From assembly GCA_003952965.2 (NCBI GenBank), contig CM025854.1, positions 26,875,462 to 26,939,461 on the forward strand: DNA of 64,000 nt, read 5' to 3'. Below, piece after piece: positions 35,575-48,350 of this stretch; positions within the stretch are counted from its first letter, which is position 1, and each line of letters starts with the position of its first letter. Both the position numbers and the translations under genes were made by a program. The notes beneath the pieces are model-generated. The model ran no database searches. It saw nothing but the letters and a program-made list of their open reading frames with translations, and was not told the origin of the DNA. Origin of the DNA: Morella rubra. Its lineage: Eukaryota; Streptophyta; Magnoliopsida; Fagales; Myricaceae.

Positions 35575-36361
35575 TTTTACTAATTACCTGATTTTTTTTT
35601 TCTATTTTATATTTATATTAAATATGAATATCCTGCTCATATATAATTAAGCTGAATGACTAAATGAAACTTACTCATATGGCATACAGTAACAGAGTTC
35701 TAAACCTTAAAACATAAAAATACGGCAAGCAAGTTAATTCCCATATAAATCTGTTACAATCCATAAACTCTTAAAAAAATAAAATCCCAATTTATGAATT
35801 TACATAAAAGCACACAACTCAGAACTAAATTGGGTAAAAAAAGAGTTATATAAACGGTTAGTAACGTGTTACATGGTTTTGTCTCCTTAATTGAAGTAGT
35901 AATAAATCTAATCAAATTCTATGGAATTATGTATCGTAGAAAGGTTTTGCTCCTCGGGACGCCACCTCTTTTGAGGGTCTGATTCATCTATTAGAACTTT
36001 TGCTGTATTTGTATCTCTCTTGATGAAATACAGATCGATGTTATTATTATGCTCAACAAAAAAAATTCCATCGAACTATAACTACTCGTAGAATTGGCCT
36101 CTGTAATAATAACGTGTTTTTTTGGGGGCTTTTCTTTTTGGTGGTCGGTATTTATCCGAAGCGCGGAGAGATGGGGGATCCGAATCCAAGATCCAGACCC
36201 AAAGTTCAAAACTAGCGACTCCAGAGACCCAGGAGTCCCACCCCAAACTCCAAAGTTTCATCACCTCTTTCGGCTAGTTCCTCACAAGTCTCATTCTGGA
36301 ATTTTCCAATCTCTTGCATACCCCTCTCTTTGTCTGTTCTCTCTGTGTGTAAAGAAATAGA
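35575..36361. other. intergenic, AR401 promoter side
   Basis: AT-rich DNA without exons up to about 36100. From about 36150 base composition rises, as expected for the AR401 leader; CTCTCTTTGTCTG-type pyrimidine runs precede the ATG. Confidence 0.45.
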
Positions 36362-39300
36362 ATGGCTGGAATCCGATTGCCGCCGGAGGACTCGGAGCTC
36401 TCGTTGCAGCAGAGCCGAGCCGCAGTGGGCGATCTGGTCTCGGACGACGAGCGCTCGGTGGCGGCCGACTCCTGGTCCATCAAGAGCGACTACGGCAGTA
36501 CCCTCGACGACGAACAGCGCCAGACCGATGCCGCGGAGGCCCTCTCCGCCGCTAACCTCCGCGCTCCCTCGGACTACAGGTCTCGTTTCTCCAAACGTCT
36601 GTAACGCTTCGTTTGGTTCCCGAGAAATTTTGTCGGAAAGTGACGGAAAAGTATCACGAACATTGGGATTTTGGATGTTAGGTTTTCGCATTGTTAGGGG
36701 TGTTTTCATTTCCGTTGCCGATGCTATACGCAGTGATTAATTGACCCAGATTAACCAAATTCTGAAACCTTTTCAATTTAGATGTATGGTTTTAATATGA
36801 AGTTCCTAGAAATGATCAAGGAGTTTTGGCGAGTATGTTAAACAGCAAGATAAGAAACTATGTGGAGGAATGTGAAATTCGTAGATTATTTGTCTTATGT
36901 GTGGCTCTGGAAAATTCATCAATTATTTAGATTGATTGATGGATTGATCTAGGGTTAATGTGAGGAATATGAAACATGCGGATAGTCTACAACTCTAAGC
37001 TTCTGATATACTTTGAACTCTTAGCATTGGTTCCCCCAGCTTTTAGGAGCAGATGACCTATTCAATCAGTTAAAGTTTGAGGAAGAGCTCACTTATGATT
37101 GCTTATTTATCATTGATATCTTATTGTGCATGATGTTTAAATCATGCATCGGGTGCAGTTCTGACAAGGAGGAAGCAGATGCTGAAGAAGCGGCACACTC
37201 AATGCTTGGCCTTCAGAGTTATTGGAATGCTGCATATGCAGACGAGTTGACAAATTTTCGTGAACATGGCCATTCTGGTGAAGTCTGGTAAGTGACGATA
37301 TGGATATTTATTCACCTATTATCATGTTAAGTCTGTTGTCACTTGTGGGCATAGATATATACAGTATAGAAATATAAACCCACGACCCTTGTATGATAGA
37401 GGAATGGCTCAAGTGTTGCCAGAAGAACAAGGCGGTGATTGTATATAATTTTGAATTTGATAGAATGTTAGTTAACTATGGGTGGTTAGTGTTGGGTTTG
37501 ATCTTATGTTTGAATTTCACCAACAAAAATGCTTGGATCTGCTAAATGATAGGAGTATTGCTATGATAGAGGTCTTACAGATATGGCTATCTTTTGTTTC
37601 AACGAAACAGAAGAAAAGAACGATGGAAGTTGGAGAGGACATTATGTTCTCCCTTGTTGCACCTTGGGATTCATCTATTGTTTGGTTTCCCTGTTTCTAT
37701 AGGTTTGGAGCTGATGTTATGGAAGTAGTTGCTTCTTGGACCAAGAGCTTGTGCATTAACATTTCTCAAGGTCTCTTGCCAGATCATGTTGATGACGTCA
37801 GGTCTGAGCCAGTTGAGCAGGGTGATAAATATTTGTCTACGTGGAGTGTTCTTGATATTGGGACCGGCAATGGTTTGCTTCTTCAAGAACTTGCAAAACA
37901 GGGGTATGCTTTGAAAGTTTGACTTTATTTAGTGTGTGATAAATGCAAAAGATAGTTCATCTTCTTTTCACCTTTCAAGGAAACACAGTGTATAGGCTAT
38001 TGTAGATTGACGTATTTAGAATCCTAGGATGACAGACTATTTCCAGAATTCTGAAAACTACATAGCAGATAGCTTTGTTTTAGCAAGCGATGTTCTAAAA
38101 TTAGTGTTGCTTATGTTTGTGGACTTTGGAATGTATGCATGGACAAGTCATTAAAGAAGATAATTGACCCACAAAAAGAGGAGGTAGGTGTATTTGCATT
38201 CGGTAAAGGAATGGTCCAATGGAAAAAGCCAAGCTTTAATTGGTAAACGATTGGAGCGTCTGTTACATATGCTATCTGTAGGCTGTACGAGTTATTTTCA
38301 TATTTGGTTAAAGAGTGGAATTTTTATGTGTTTCTAATGTTCGCTACGGCTCTAGTCAATGAAACTAATGGTTTTTTTGTATTCAGATTCTCTGATTTAA
38401 CTGGAAGTGATTATAGTGAAGGGGCAATTCAGCTTGCTCAAAACCTGGCTGATCGTGATGGATTTCCCAATATCAAGTTTTTGGTATGACTAAACATTTA
38501 GAATATTCTCATATAGGATCATTGATAATCCTGAATTAAATTTCCACTGCTACTACAAATCATTGCTGGTGTGTGTAGCATGATTTGCTTTGAACCCAAA
38601 GAAATGGAAGGTTTTGCTGCTTTCTACTGTACAAAGAACTAATGTGGAGTGTAGTATTAGATACTTTTCCCATCTCTCTCATTTCTTTGATGCCTTTTGC
38701 GTGAAAAGATAGGATTAATTACTGATACAAGCCTGTGTCATCAAGTGAATTCCTATATTTGATTCTTTTGCATCTAAATCTTATGTATAATATTTCAAGA
38801 CAAATTTAACTGTGTCATTTATTTGCTTAAAAGGTTGATGATGTTCTTGAGACAAAGTTGGAAAGGCAGTTTCAACTCGTCATGGACAAAGGGACTTTAG
38901 ACGCGATTGGATTGCATCCTGATGGCCCTGTCAAGAGGTGATATATAGCCTCATCTTTTCTGCAGTAAAATCTATACGTTCATTCTCTCCCCCCTGCGCA
39001 CATGCTCCCTCAAATGGAAGGATATGCTTTCTGCTGGATTTTGAGATTGATTACAGCTTAGTGAATTTTACTCTGTACTTTTAATGTTTTGGGACGCCAT
39101 TACTAAAATTTTTAACAGAAGGAAGAAATATATTCCCTTCGGTAGGTGTTGTAATACTTTTTAAGCATTGTTGCCATTTGATGATGCATGGGAGTGAGAA
39201 AATTGACTTGATGCTTTCTGATCTTGCAGGATGATGTATTGGGATTCAGTTTCAAAATTGGTGGCTTCTGGTGGAATATTAGTATGCAACATTTCTTTAG

Positions 39301-39734
39301 CTGATATTTGCTGTTGGATTTTGTACCTTGTAGTTTCTGTTAGTTATGCCAAGTAATTTGGACTGGCTTTCAATTGTTATGAAGATTTGTGTTATTATAA
39401 TTATGATTACCTCAGTCTTGACTATATTTTGTAGCTTCATGTTTTCAAGGATTTCTTGATCCAATGGACAGACTCTGGTTTCTTACTCATCATGGTGGTT
39501 CTTTCTTAGGTGATTACATCGTGTAACAGTACAAAAGATGAATTGGTGCGAGAGGTGGAAAGTTTCAACCAGAGGAGGATTGGTGTGTCCCAGGATCCTG
39601 AGATCTCTAAGGACCAAGAAGCAGGCAGAGATCCTCCATTTCGATTCCTGAGTCATGTTCGCACATACCCGACATTCATGTTTGGTGGATCTGAGGGATC
39701 ACGTGTTGCAACTGTGGCATTTTTAAGGACCTAA
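36362..39734 (+). CDS. AR401: AR401: EFM4/METTL10-type protein-lysine methyltransferase
   Basis: Class I SAM-dependent methyltransferase of the family that in yeast and human methylates elongation factor eEF1A. Exons 36362-36579, 37159-37287, 37703-37903, 38387-38483, 38834-38937, 39230-39281, 39510-39734 join in frame to 1026 nt, 341 residues. A plant-type acidic N-terminus (DDERSVAADSWSIKSDYGS) is followed by SYWNAAYADEL and the FREHGHSGEVWFG box typical of the family. The SAM motif LDIGTGNG is at about residues 165-172, then an acidic loop-2 motif (LTGSDYSEGAI) and post-motif VMDKGTLDAIGL. It ends in GGSEGSRVATVAFLRT. A fragment of it was copied 9.3 kb upstream (27118-27943). Matches Arabidopsis At1g66680 in family and in position next to SABATH genes. 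Confidence 0.93.
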
Positions 39735-42084
39735 ATTTCAAGTGTTTGATCGCTGTTGGATGTACTTTCGGCGGAATGGTGGGATAGGGGTTGTGCTTGT
39801 CATTGGGAGAGGGGTTGTGCTTGTCATTTGTATGTGCGTGGGAAAGAAAGAAGTAGAAGGTTACTGACTGTAAATTCCTTTGTTTGAGACCATGAATTTT
39901 CTGGTAAGTGTGTGGAAAGAGAATTTTCTCTGGCTTTACTTTGTTAGGAACTAATATGGGTTCAATTTGTAATTAACATGATTAAATTGTCATCTTGCCC
40001 TTAAAATGTAGAATATTGGTATGGAAGAGAATATTTTACGCAGTAACTCAATTTGCTATGCACTGCATCCAGCCAATGGTGTGCGATTATTAAATCGTTT
40101 TCCTGAGACTGAAATTTCCTTGTGCGGGCACTTATTTGCGCTTATGGAGAGTGCTTCTGATTTCACAAACCTAGCGAATTATTTAACTAGCGATGCGACC
40201 AATCATCGCTGCGGCAAATTTTGGCCTGTATTCGTGTATGTTAAGATTTTTGTATCCTAGTGGGTAGACAGATTTACTGCTATAGGAAACTAGGAAAACA
40301 AATGCAATACGCTTGGGGAATGCTGAAGCCGAAGCCAAATTCTCTGCGGATTGTTCCTATTCGATATACAGGATAAAGATGGATTTATATATTTGTATAT
40401 ACATGTGTTGCGTGTCTTGATTCACTACATCATTATCTTAACTTATTGACATCCATAACACGTCTCTTTCATCACTCAATTGGGTCGTCCTGCCCTGCTT
40501 GGTATTATAAAACAGAACAATACGAGGCTGGAATTGAGGGGATGGAAAAACAGCCTGTGGATTTGGCTAATCAACAATGACCAGTCAGAGGCCCGGAACA
40601 ATCTCCCCCAAGATAGGTGACCTTAAATGTGTCATTTTTTTTATCCCTCTACCACGCTCACATACTTTAGTATTATGAACAACCCTTTCTCTTATTCTAG
40701 CCCTCAAAGTCCAATTTTCTATGTTTGAAAGGAGTTGGAGATGAGTGAAGGAAAATCTGCCTCTTGCTGCGCTTCTCAGCAAAGCATTCACAATAACAGC
40801 CCTTTGTTGAGCATACAAGTACATAAAATGCTACAAAGGGAGCCATTATTGATCCACATTACAAAAGTCATTTTAAAAGGCGCTTGGGAAGTAATTTGGC
40901 AGCAAAGAAATGGCCAACTGTATATCTCCTGAATTCCTTCCAGGGGAGATGTATTTGGGCATCGGAACCAATTTTTAAGGAAGTAAAGAATTGGGTTAGT
41001 GGTATGCAAACCCGAAAGCCTGACACTGCCCATATCAAGCATAATTAAGCATACTTTAAATGGGTTTTACCAGGTCATGATGATCATTTGGTTATAATAA
41101 CTTTGCAGCCCCAAAAGAGAAAAAGAAAAAAAAAAAAAAAAGTCATGTTATTAGGCGCTAATAATGTAATTCTAAAGTCAACAAACTCAACAAAGGAGAT
41201 GTCTTTAGCAAGGCACCAAGTTAATGCCAATTGCTGGAGGTCAAACATTCTTTAGGGAAGTGGATTAGTTGAAGGCTACTTAGGCTAGAGACTTCCTTGC
41301 AAATTATAGTTAGTTATATCTCCAATATGTGTTAAAAGGCCCTCTAGATTTTCACCGCCTTGGATTACACCAAAACTAGTAACAGTGACGCCAGTGTATA
41401 GACGGCCAAACGTTTAGTGGGTAAGAACTAGAAGTAATTATAAGGTCTGGTTTGCCATGTGAAAACCTATACACAAGGGAAGTCTCAGTTCAAGCTAAAT
41501 TCTTTGGATTTTTTTTCTTCTTCTCCGACCATCAGATGGTTACACCGAAAAGAATTGAGGTGGGAATAGCCACTGTCAATTGTGGTTACAGATTGAGAAA
41601 AGGAGCAAATGAAAATACCTCCAGTGAGGCAGCCTATTTTGCTATATATATATAGTGTTGTGCACTGCACGTTGTAGTTGTCCTTTTGGTAAGTTTTAAG
41701 AGCCATCTCTGGAAAGAATCCTTAAGCAAGTGCAATCATGTTCTCCAATCTATGGAAACAGTTGGGTTCTGAAGGGCGACAAAGATGATTGGATCTCCGA
41801 CGCCGAAGATGCGTGCTTTTGAGATGTAGAAATTATAAAAATTGACAGAAAGCGTTGAAAATGTCGATGAAACGGCTTTTTAATAAGTAAACATGGATGC
41901 TAGTGCCCAAGATAAGATTTAAGTCTGGAGTTTGATTAAACATCGACATCATACGGGCCTGTGCAATACGTGCTGGTATAACAAAGGTATCGCCAACCTA
42001 AGGGCTATCGAATATGTTGGTGGGTGACGGAGAAAATGAGAGGGAAGAGTCAAGAGAGAGAGATTACATTCTACAAAATCCAAT
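39735..42084. other. intergenic, no gene recognised
   Basis: The start is the AR401 3' untranslated region. An 80-codon open frame at 40021-40260 shows no supported homology. 41120-41139 is a poly(A) run. The remainder is AT-rich sequence without splice-consistent exons. Confidence 0.45.
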
Positions 42085-42676
42085 TCACTGAATCAAATGA
42101 AAAAAGAAGGAAACAAGGCAAAGACAGCCAACGCCACTAAGACAGGTGAAACCAAGAGTCCCACAAACCAAACCTACAAGCTCAAAGAACTGTGACGTCT
42201 CTTTGTGTCTTTTGAGTTTATAATTATACCCAGGGACGTAATTCCATCCATATTCGCGTTTGCAGCAGCTCTCGAGCCTCTCCTTCTTCTTAAGCAGCTC
42301 TATTTTCTCTCTAAGGACACTCAAGTTGCCGTCCACGATATTACTTGATCTTCCTGCCAAAGAAAACAAATGAGATATTCGAAGTTAGCTGAATTCTACT
42401 TATAAGGGCTAAACATACCAACTCAGCGTGGAAAACACATGGTTAAACTCTTATGGAAGCACTGAATGATAGTAACCCCGGCGGCACCAAATTTCAGGAG
42501 GCACCAGGTGATAATTTGTGTTTGCACTATTCTCTCTCCGAAATCACGTCGGTCGCCAAATGGGAGAAATTACCTTCATCATTAAAGCTCTGAGCTCTCA
42601 CTTGCACGACTCGAGGAAAAGAGCGCTTGAGAGGTGGTTTTATTGCAGCACATAAAGAAGGCAGACATGCTGCCAT
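42085..42676 (-). CDS. small plastid-targeted single-span membrane protein, unknown function
   Basis: Two exons, 42676-42574 and 42353-42085, join in phase 1 to a 123-residue protein that is too fragmented to show as one long frame. The first roughly 34 residues (MAACLPSLCAAIKPPLKRS..., then VVQVRAQS) look like a chloroplast transit peptide ending in a typical VRAQS. A charged coiled stretch follows (NLSVLREKIELLKKKERLES, about 43-62), then a conserved-looking YGWNYVPGYNYKLKRHKETS and one hydrophobic helix (FFELVGLVCGTLGFTCLSGV and onward, about 92-120) reaching almost to the C-terminus. I recall similar short plant proteins but no function. Splice sites and phase are clean, so the gene looks real. 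Confidence 0.75.
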
Positions 42677-43639
42677 GTTGCTGTATACTGATGCGTTTAG
42701 ATGTAATTCTATACCGATAGTGTTCGGTGTTCAAAACAGAGCAATGGAAGAGACGTTCCTGAGGTGATCAATTCCATCTTTAGAGATTGGATGCTGAGGT
42801 AGAGAAAGGGCTTGTAGCGCCGTTGCGGCTAAGAAATTGTGCTTCTTTCATGCCTCCAGGAGTTACCAAAGTGGTCCACAAAATTTAAATATTAGTTCTT
42901 CCTATGAAACATAATTGGAATGATCGATAGATCAGTTCCAAACACCATATATATATATACAAAGCACATCCAAAGTGGGAAAATGTATGAGATTGGTGGA
43001 TTTGTTTTTATTAGTTTATACTGCATATGGTCAAGATTAGGTAAACAAACTGTCTGCTGGCTTTGGAGTTGCGTATTTGGCTAATTGCCCTGGTGGCTGT
43101 TAGCCATTATCTTCATATTACAGCTGTTGGATCAAAAAATTAGTAGATAATGTGTTCTCTACGTGACGGTCAAGGTGATCAGTCTGTGCTAGATAAAGTG
43201 ACATTTAACCGGCCACCACTCAGTTCTGGTGCCTAAAAGAGATGTACAAATGGCCGTAAATCAGGATAGAATATTGGGTATAAAAATTGAAGTTTATCAC
43301 ATGAATGGCGTCACGGAATGCTGCGGAGTCTTCACAAATCCAAGAACCCTCGCTCTGCAATCTGCATAGAAGGCCAAGTACACATTCTTCATCCTATCAG
43401 TATACAGTTTACCAAATCTATATTCGTCAATAACTAATAGCAGTTGATCTGATCATCTCAAACTGATACCAGTATTATCAGGATCCTGTCCAAAGGGAAG
43501 GAATTTGGCTTAAAACAACTAAACAAGCCATTTCCGTTTTATTTCCTAATTTTTGAGACTCGTTTCTGGAACTTTCCAGATAGTAAATTCTGTGGCCATC
43601 AACAGCAGTCCTCACAGGATTGAAAGATCACTAGAAGTC
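42677..43639. other. intergenic between the plastid protein gene and the endosulfine pseudogene
   Basis: About 960 bp with no recognised feature. The left end should hold the promoter of the small plastid-protein gene. Confidence 0.45.
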
Positions 43640-45335
43640 TCATAATTCAGCAGTCCCATCCTCAGGTGCAGCACTTCCCCTATCTACAGAAAGAGAACAA
43701 GGTTTAGTACACTTTTTACAATGAGGAAATATTCTATTGCAAGGAACGGTAATCAAAAAGACCATAAAACTGAATGAGTTTTCGGTATCAATGTAATAGT
43801 TGTTCATCACTCGCCATCTGCGAAGAAAAAGAAAACCCATAACTTCACCCTCTGATGGAGCATAAGGACAGGAGACTTCCGATATCTAGTTTGCTGTTGT
43901 GTGGGCTACATCATATAAAGAATCAAGATTAACTAGTAATAAGAAGCATAAACATTCCAAAACAGATCAATCAGCAGGATATTAATAAAAGCCCTGTTTG
44001 CTGTTGTCTGGCTATATCATAACCATATAAAAGCACTGAGAAAAAGGGGAATGGAGCAGTATCCAACTTTTAAAACAGACGAAATGTTTGACTCACTTCA
44101 AAAGTTAGAAGTTATACACGGATATCGGAGATAAACAAGTTCAACAAGCAATATTTCATTGGATCTATAATTCTACTGGTACTATAGAGGCATGCCGCCA
44201 GTAGCCTCAACGAGTCAGTCCATGCCAAACCTTCAGGGTTGGAGCTACCACCTTCAATTGATCAGCACCGTCTAACCAGAGTTTTCTTGTATGCTTGATG
44301 AACTTTGTGCCTAGAACACAAGGTCAGACATGTATGTGAGCATGGGTCACACACTTCCTTCCGAAAGGAGGTCCTCATTTTTTTTTTTAACCAGATCGCA
44401 GCAGAATACTAGATTAAAAGTTTCAGACTATTTAAGCATTCAAGAGTCACAGCAAGGATGAAATGGCAGAGTGGAACTAGGATTGTGCATTCAAACCAAC
44501 CCAATAAATCCAACAAGCATTGTATTGGTTTTTCTCAGGTTCATGGTTTGCTTTGGTATGAAACTTGAAGAATCAAGGGGTTCATTCAGCTTCAGTGGGG
44601 ATTTTTCACAAACCAATAAAACCAAACTAATCCGAAAATTAGTACTTCAGGCTATCTTAGAAAATACGGTCCATGTAAAATAATGGCACCTCTTTAACTT
44701 TCATTAGTCAAAAGGTTGATACTGATTATGCAATCTGACAAGTTGTCACAGCAGCAATCTACACATTATTTGAACATGACCATACATAAGAAAAAGGTTA
44801 AGACGACTCAAAATAGATTGATACCTGCAATTTGGGCCCAAGGGCTTCAAGTGGTCCTTTTGGCCTCTCTACCAAGCGCAAAATTCCTTTCCCAGAGCCC
44901 AATCAGCAGAATCAAAGTAAGCACGTTCATGATCCTGACATCAAACAGAAAACTTCAGATAAAAACCAACTCAAATGGACATCTCTTCCCAACCCCAACA
45001 GACGAGAAATAGGTAAGTTCGACCCCAGAGTCACCTTAGAAATTTAGTGGTGGTTTCTTGGGCATTACTCCCCCATGTTTCTTCTTTATAACCTCCTACA
45101 TGGATCATAGAATGAGTTAACCACGAGCTTTGAGAAATTGCGGCAATCATGCATATCCTCGGAATAATTTTTTTTTCCAAGCACACAATATAGGTTCAAT
45201 TATAAATGAAGCATGTAAAGAAATCCAGTACACCATCACGGCCTCTTCTTGAGATGACGGCATGGATTTTTCAGACTCCTCGGGGACATCTGCATCCATG
45301 TGTTCCTGCACTTTGACATCCTCCACGCCAGACAT
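43640..45335 (-). pseudogene. endosulfine (ENSA/ARPP19 family) pseudogene with preserved exon structure
   Basis: Five exon remnants: 45335-45234 (MSGVEDVKVQEHMDADVPEE and onward), 45095-45035 (VIKKKHGGVMPKKPPL), 44934-44825 (DHERAYFDSADWALGK, carrying the plant FDSADW hallmark of these PP2A-B55 inhibitors), 43905-43844 (PTQQQTRYRKSP) and 43683-43640 (GSAAPEDGTAEL). Acceptor and donor dinucleotides are kept at all borders. Exon 2 has one extra base that creates an immediate TAA, exon 3 changes frame just after ALGK, and exon 4 changes frame after KSP. The gene therefore cannot make a full endosulfine. Because introns are present it arose by segmental duplication, not retroposition. A sequencing or assembly error is less likely given three separate frameshifts. 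Confidence 0.85.
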
Positions 45336-46553
45336 AATGACTGGCAGTCTGGCACTACTCGACAAAACTGCTGCAGCAGCACACAATTTGTTACCTCTGA
45401 CGTTTTGTTAGATCTATGAAAATGATGAAAACGTTTGGCAAGTTATCCAAGAGGGGTCTGGTGGGGTTCGGATGATGACGTGTCGCGGTGGACCAAACTC
45501 TAGACCTTAGGTTTTGATACAATTTAGAGGACACATTCGAACTGCTGTGTGATTTGGCTAAGGAGCCCGCAAAACTTCCTTTTCTATCTAGTAATTGACA
45601 ATTTTGCTATAGAAGAGAGCTATGTGCACCAAGGTTATTTTTTGTTCGAATATTCTCTCTCATTTTCAATATATTAATTCATTTTGGGTAGTCCTATGAG
45701 ATATTTTATATATAAACCATATCAAAACTAGAGGAAGCAGACGAGGTAATTCAAGAATATGAACATAAGTAAGATGTTTTCATCCCTATGGTGTCTCAAC
45801 CATACACAAATACTGAAGAAATAATCTAGCTCCCCATGGAAAACACTAGGGTTCGTACTTGCAATTGATCGAGATCGAGATCGAAAGGTAGAGAAAGAGA
45901 TATAATCTAGTGAACAGAATTAAGAAATATTAAGGTTTAGATACTTCAAGTCTGAATATAAAGAATGAAGGTGACAAATACTAAATATCGACTAAGCGAC
46001 TTGTTATATAGATTAGAAGAGAGCAAAAAAATAATCACTTGATGTTATCAGTATCTATAGATTAGAGAAATTTGTTTTAAGTATTAAATTAACATAGCAA
46101 TCTCTAGTGTCGTTAAAGAATTAATATGAAAACTAAAAAAAAATAAAAAAAATCTGACATTCTTTTTCAATTAAAGATCATATGTTGTCATGATTTGTAG
46201 ACACCTTGAATTATTGAGTTTTTTTTTTTTTTTTAAGAGGAGTGAAATTTGTTTGGAAGGATATGGAATATAAGGTGGACAACTAGCCAACAGAATTAAA
46301 AGTTATATTTTTTTTAAAATGTTTTCTCTTGCTTTTTCCAACAATTTACGTTTCGTTTCTTATTTTGAGGTCGCATATAATGTTCAACGGTGGCATTGTA
46401 GGGAATAATGATCAAATCACTAAAGCGAGATCAACGGTACCTGATGAACATTCCACACCGACTCATAACCGAAACGACATCACCCTATCCACCACCCTCC
46501 AATCTATAGATATCGCTAGCACCAGGTGACTCTTTCCTGCTCTCTTCCAATCC
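45336..46553. other. intergenic, eIF5 promoter side
   Basis: AT-rich and gene-free. The right end holds the eIF5 promoter. Confidence 0.5.
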
Positions 46554-46560
46554 TATATAA
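46554..46560 (+). promoter_or_regulatory. TATA box of eIF5
   Basis: TATATAA in CCTATATAACAAG, followed some 60 bases later by a pyrimidine-rich leader (CTCCTCTCTCTC). Position fits a start of transcription near 46585. Confidence 0.6.
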
Positions 46561-46624
46561 CAAGTCGATTGGTCGATGCTCATTACTCGTCCTCCTCTCT
46601 CTCTGCCGACTCGGAGTCATCTAA

Positions 46625-46633
46625 AAACCCTAA
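46625..46633 (+). promoter_or_regulatory. telo-box in the eIF5 leader
   Basis: AAACCCTAA lies just after the inferred transcription start. This element is common near the start of plant genes for the translation machinery. Confidence 0.55.
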
Positions 46634-46698
46634 TATTTCGCAACCCGCTCTGTAGAGTTATCTCTCTTCCTCTACGTTTCGATCTCGATCACTTGCAG

Positions 46699-48345
46699 GT
46701 ACGAACCCTAGGGTTTTCTTGGGGAGTTAGTTTATCTCTTCGATATTTTTGTGGTGGTTGTTTTTCTCTTTTGAAGTATGATATCTGGATAATATCTAAA
46801 TCTTATTCCATCTCAGCTCAATAACGTAGATTAAAGTAAAATGCAAGAAAAGTGTGAAATCCGATGATTTGTTATTTAGCTGATTGATTGGAGTTATTTT
46901 ATATATCTGGTATTTTCTTTTTTTGTTCTGCGCAATGGTAGATCGTTGTTTGAGTTCTTGTTAGTGAAAGAATATGCGACGGATTTCGTTTTCGCTTTGA
47001 GTTCTTCCCTAACATTATCTTGCGGTTGGTAGATGACTTACTAATTGAGGAGTTTTATTATCTCTAGCTGATGTGGAACTTTTGGGAAATTAGATTAGCA
47101 TGTTTTTTCTTTTTTCTCCTGAAGATTGAAGATTGAAGATTTGGTTTTAATACTGACCTTATTGATAATGTTATGCATTGTTTGTGTGAACAAATTTTCA
47201 TCGAAGGCACTTGACTACTGTTTGACATTTATCAATTCTCTAATTTGGTATCTTGCTTAAGACATTGTGGAGATATTCTGGTAAAGATTATCAAAATAGT
47301 TTTATAATCAAGTTGGATTGAGAACTATGAATACCGTGGGACACAGACCACAAAGCGTGCTATGAATTCTGGAAGACAAAAAGTATTGCAATCAGTTTAT
47401 AAGGACACTTTCATTAGTCTTTGCTTTGGTGACCCCCTCCAGGCTCCTCCACGGTCTCAAATGACTTTTAAATAAAAATGTCCCATAAAACCTGAAATGT
47501 GGTCAAGGTTTGTGTTGAACTTCGTCATATTGTTAAATAAATACAAGCATTGAACACATTTAGGGTGTTATGGGACATTTTCAGTTAAAAGTCATTCAAG
47601 ACCCTATTATATATGTATTCAACGTTTGCATTGAACTTCGTCTCATTGTTAAAGAAAGTTAACATGTAAGTTTGTTTAGGAAGGTTTTTTTTATTTTATT
47701 TTTTATTTTAATGTGTCTAGACTTCTTTGATGTGGAAACTTGTGAGAAACTTGAGTTAATTCAGAAAAGAAATATTTTTAGTTTACAGTCATTTTCATTC
47801 TTGTGGTCATGTCTCTGTTATTGCTTGTTGCTTTTACTTGCATGCTAGATGGTTCTTATGTAACCTATTGGAATCCTAATGGTGTAACGTGAGATTGGGA
47901 GATCTCTTTGGTATTTGCAATGTTAAGAACCTTTCTTACTTTCTTTTCCTCTCCTAATTCAGTTGCGGTTGATACAGGAAGCTTGCTGGTTAATCTGCTA
48001 TTTGCAGATTCTCAAGGTGAAAGTGTCAACATTGAAGTTTCTTTTATGTCCGAACAGGCCACATTCTATTTGGGAGCGATTGGGTTGCTAGGAGAGTATT
48101 GTCCTTCTTCAAGGAAAAAGAACAGATCCATATCTCAAAGGATTGGCTGTATGCATCTCGGGCCATTTTTGGAATATCCTGAGTTTTGTGGTTGCAATTG
48201 GAAGCAGCCTTTCCTTGCTGCAGAAGATCAGTCTTTTTGTGTCCAAAAAACCTCGGAGGACAATTTTGCTGCTCCCTACACTCCAAGTTTTACCATTTGC
48301 TCCCTGTGACATCCATAAATTTCTTCTGTCCCCTCTGCACTGTAG
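46699..48345 (+). other. intron in the eIF5 5' leader
   Basis: The leader ends ATCACTTGCAG at 46698 and is followed by GTACGAACCC. A pyrimidine-rich acceptor CTGCACTGTAG ends at 48345, five bases before the ATG. The 1647-bp intron is T-rich, as plant introns are, and holds no exon-like frame. Long leader introns of this kind often raise expression in plants (general knowledge). Confidence 0.75.
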
Positions 48346-48350
48346 TCAAG

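Noticed and set aside
36212-36709. Long minus-strand frame opposite AR401 exon 1 (and a similar one at 27059-27382)
   Set aside because: Antisense shadow of a GC-rich exon; the plus-strand exon has the family sequence and clean splice sites.
40021-40260. 79-residue plus-strand open frame downstream of AR401 with an LCGH word reminiscent of PhzF-like proteins
   Set aside because: Only a few residues agree, there are no neighbouring exons, and it lies in the 3' region of AR401; resemblance judged accidental.
47908-48309. 133-codon frame before the eIF5 start
   Set aside because: Falls in the leader intron and in a different frame; no family resemblance.
48186-48350. In-frame extension of eIF5 by 55 residues
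   Set aside because: It would start inside the proposed intron and is absent from the eIF5 family; MALQNIGG is the conserved start.
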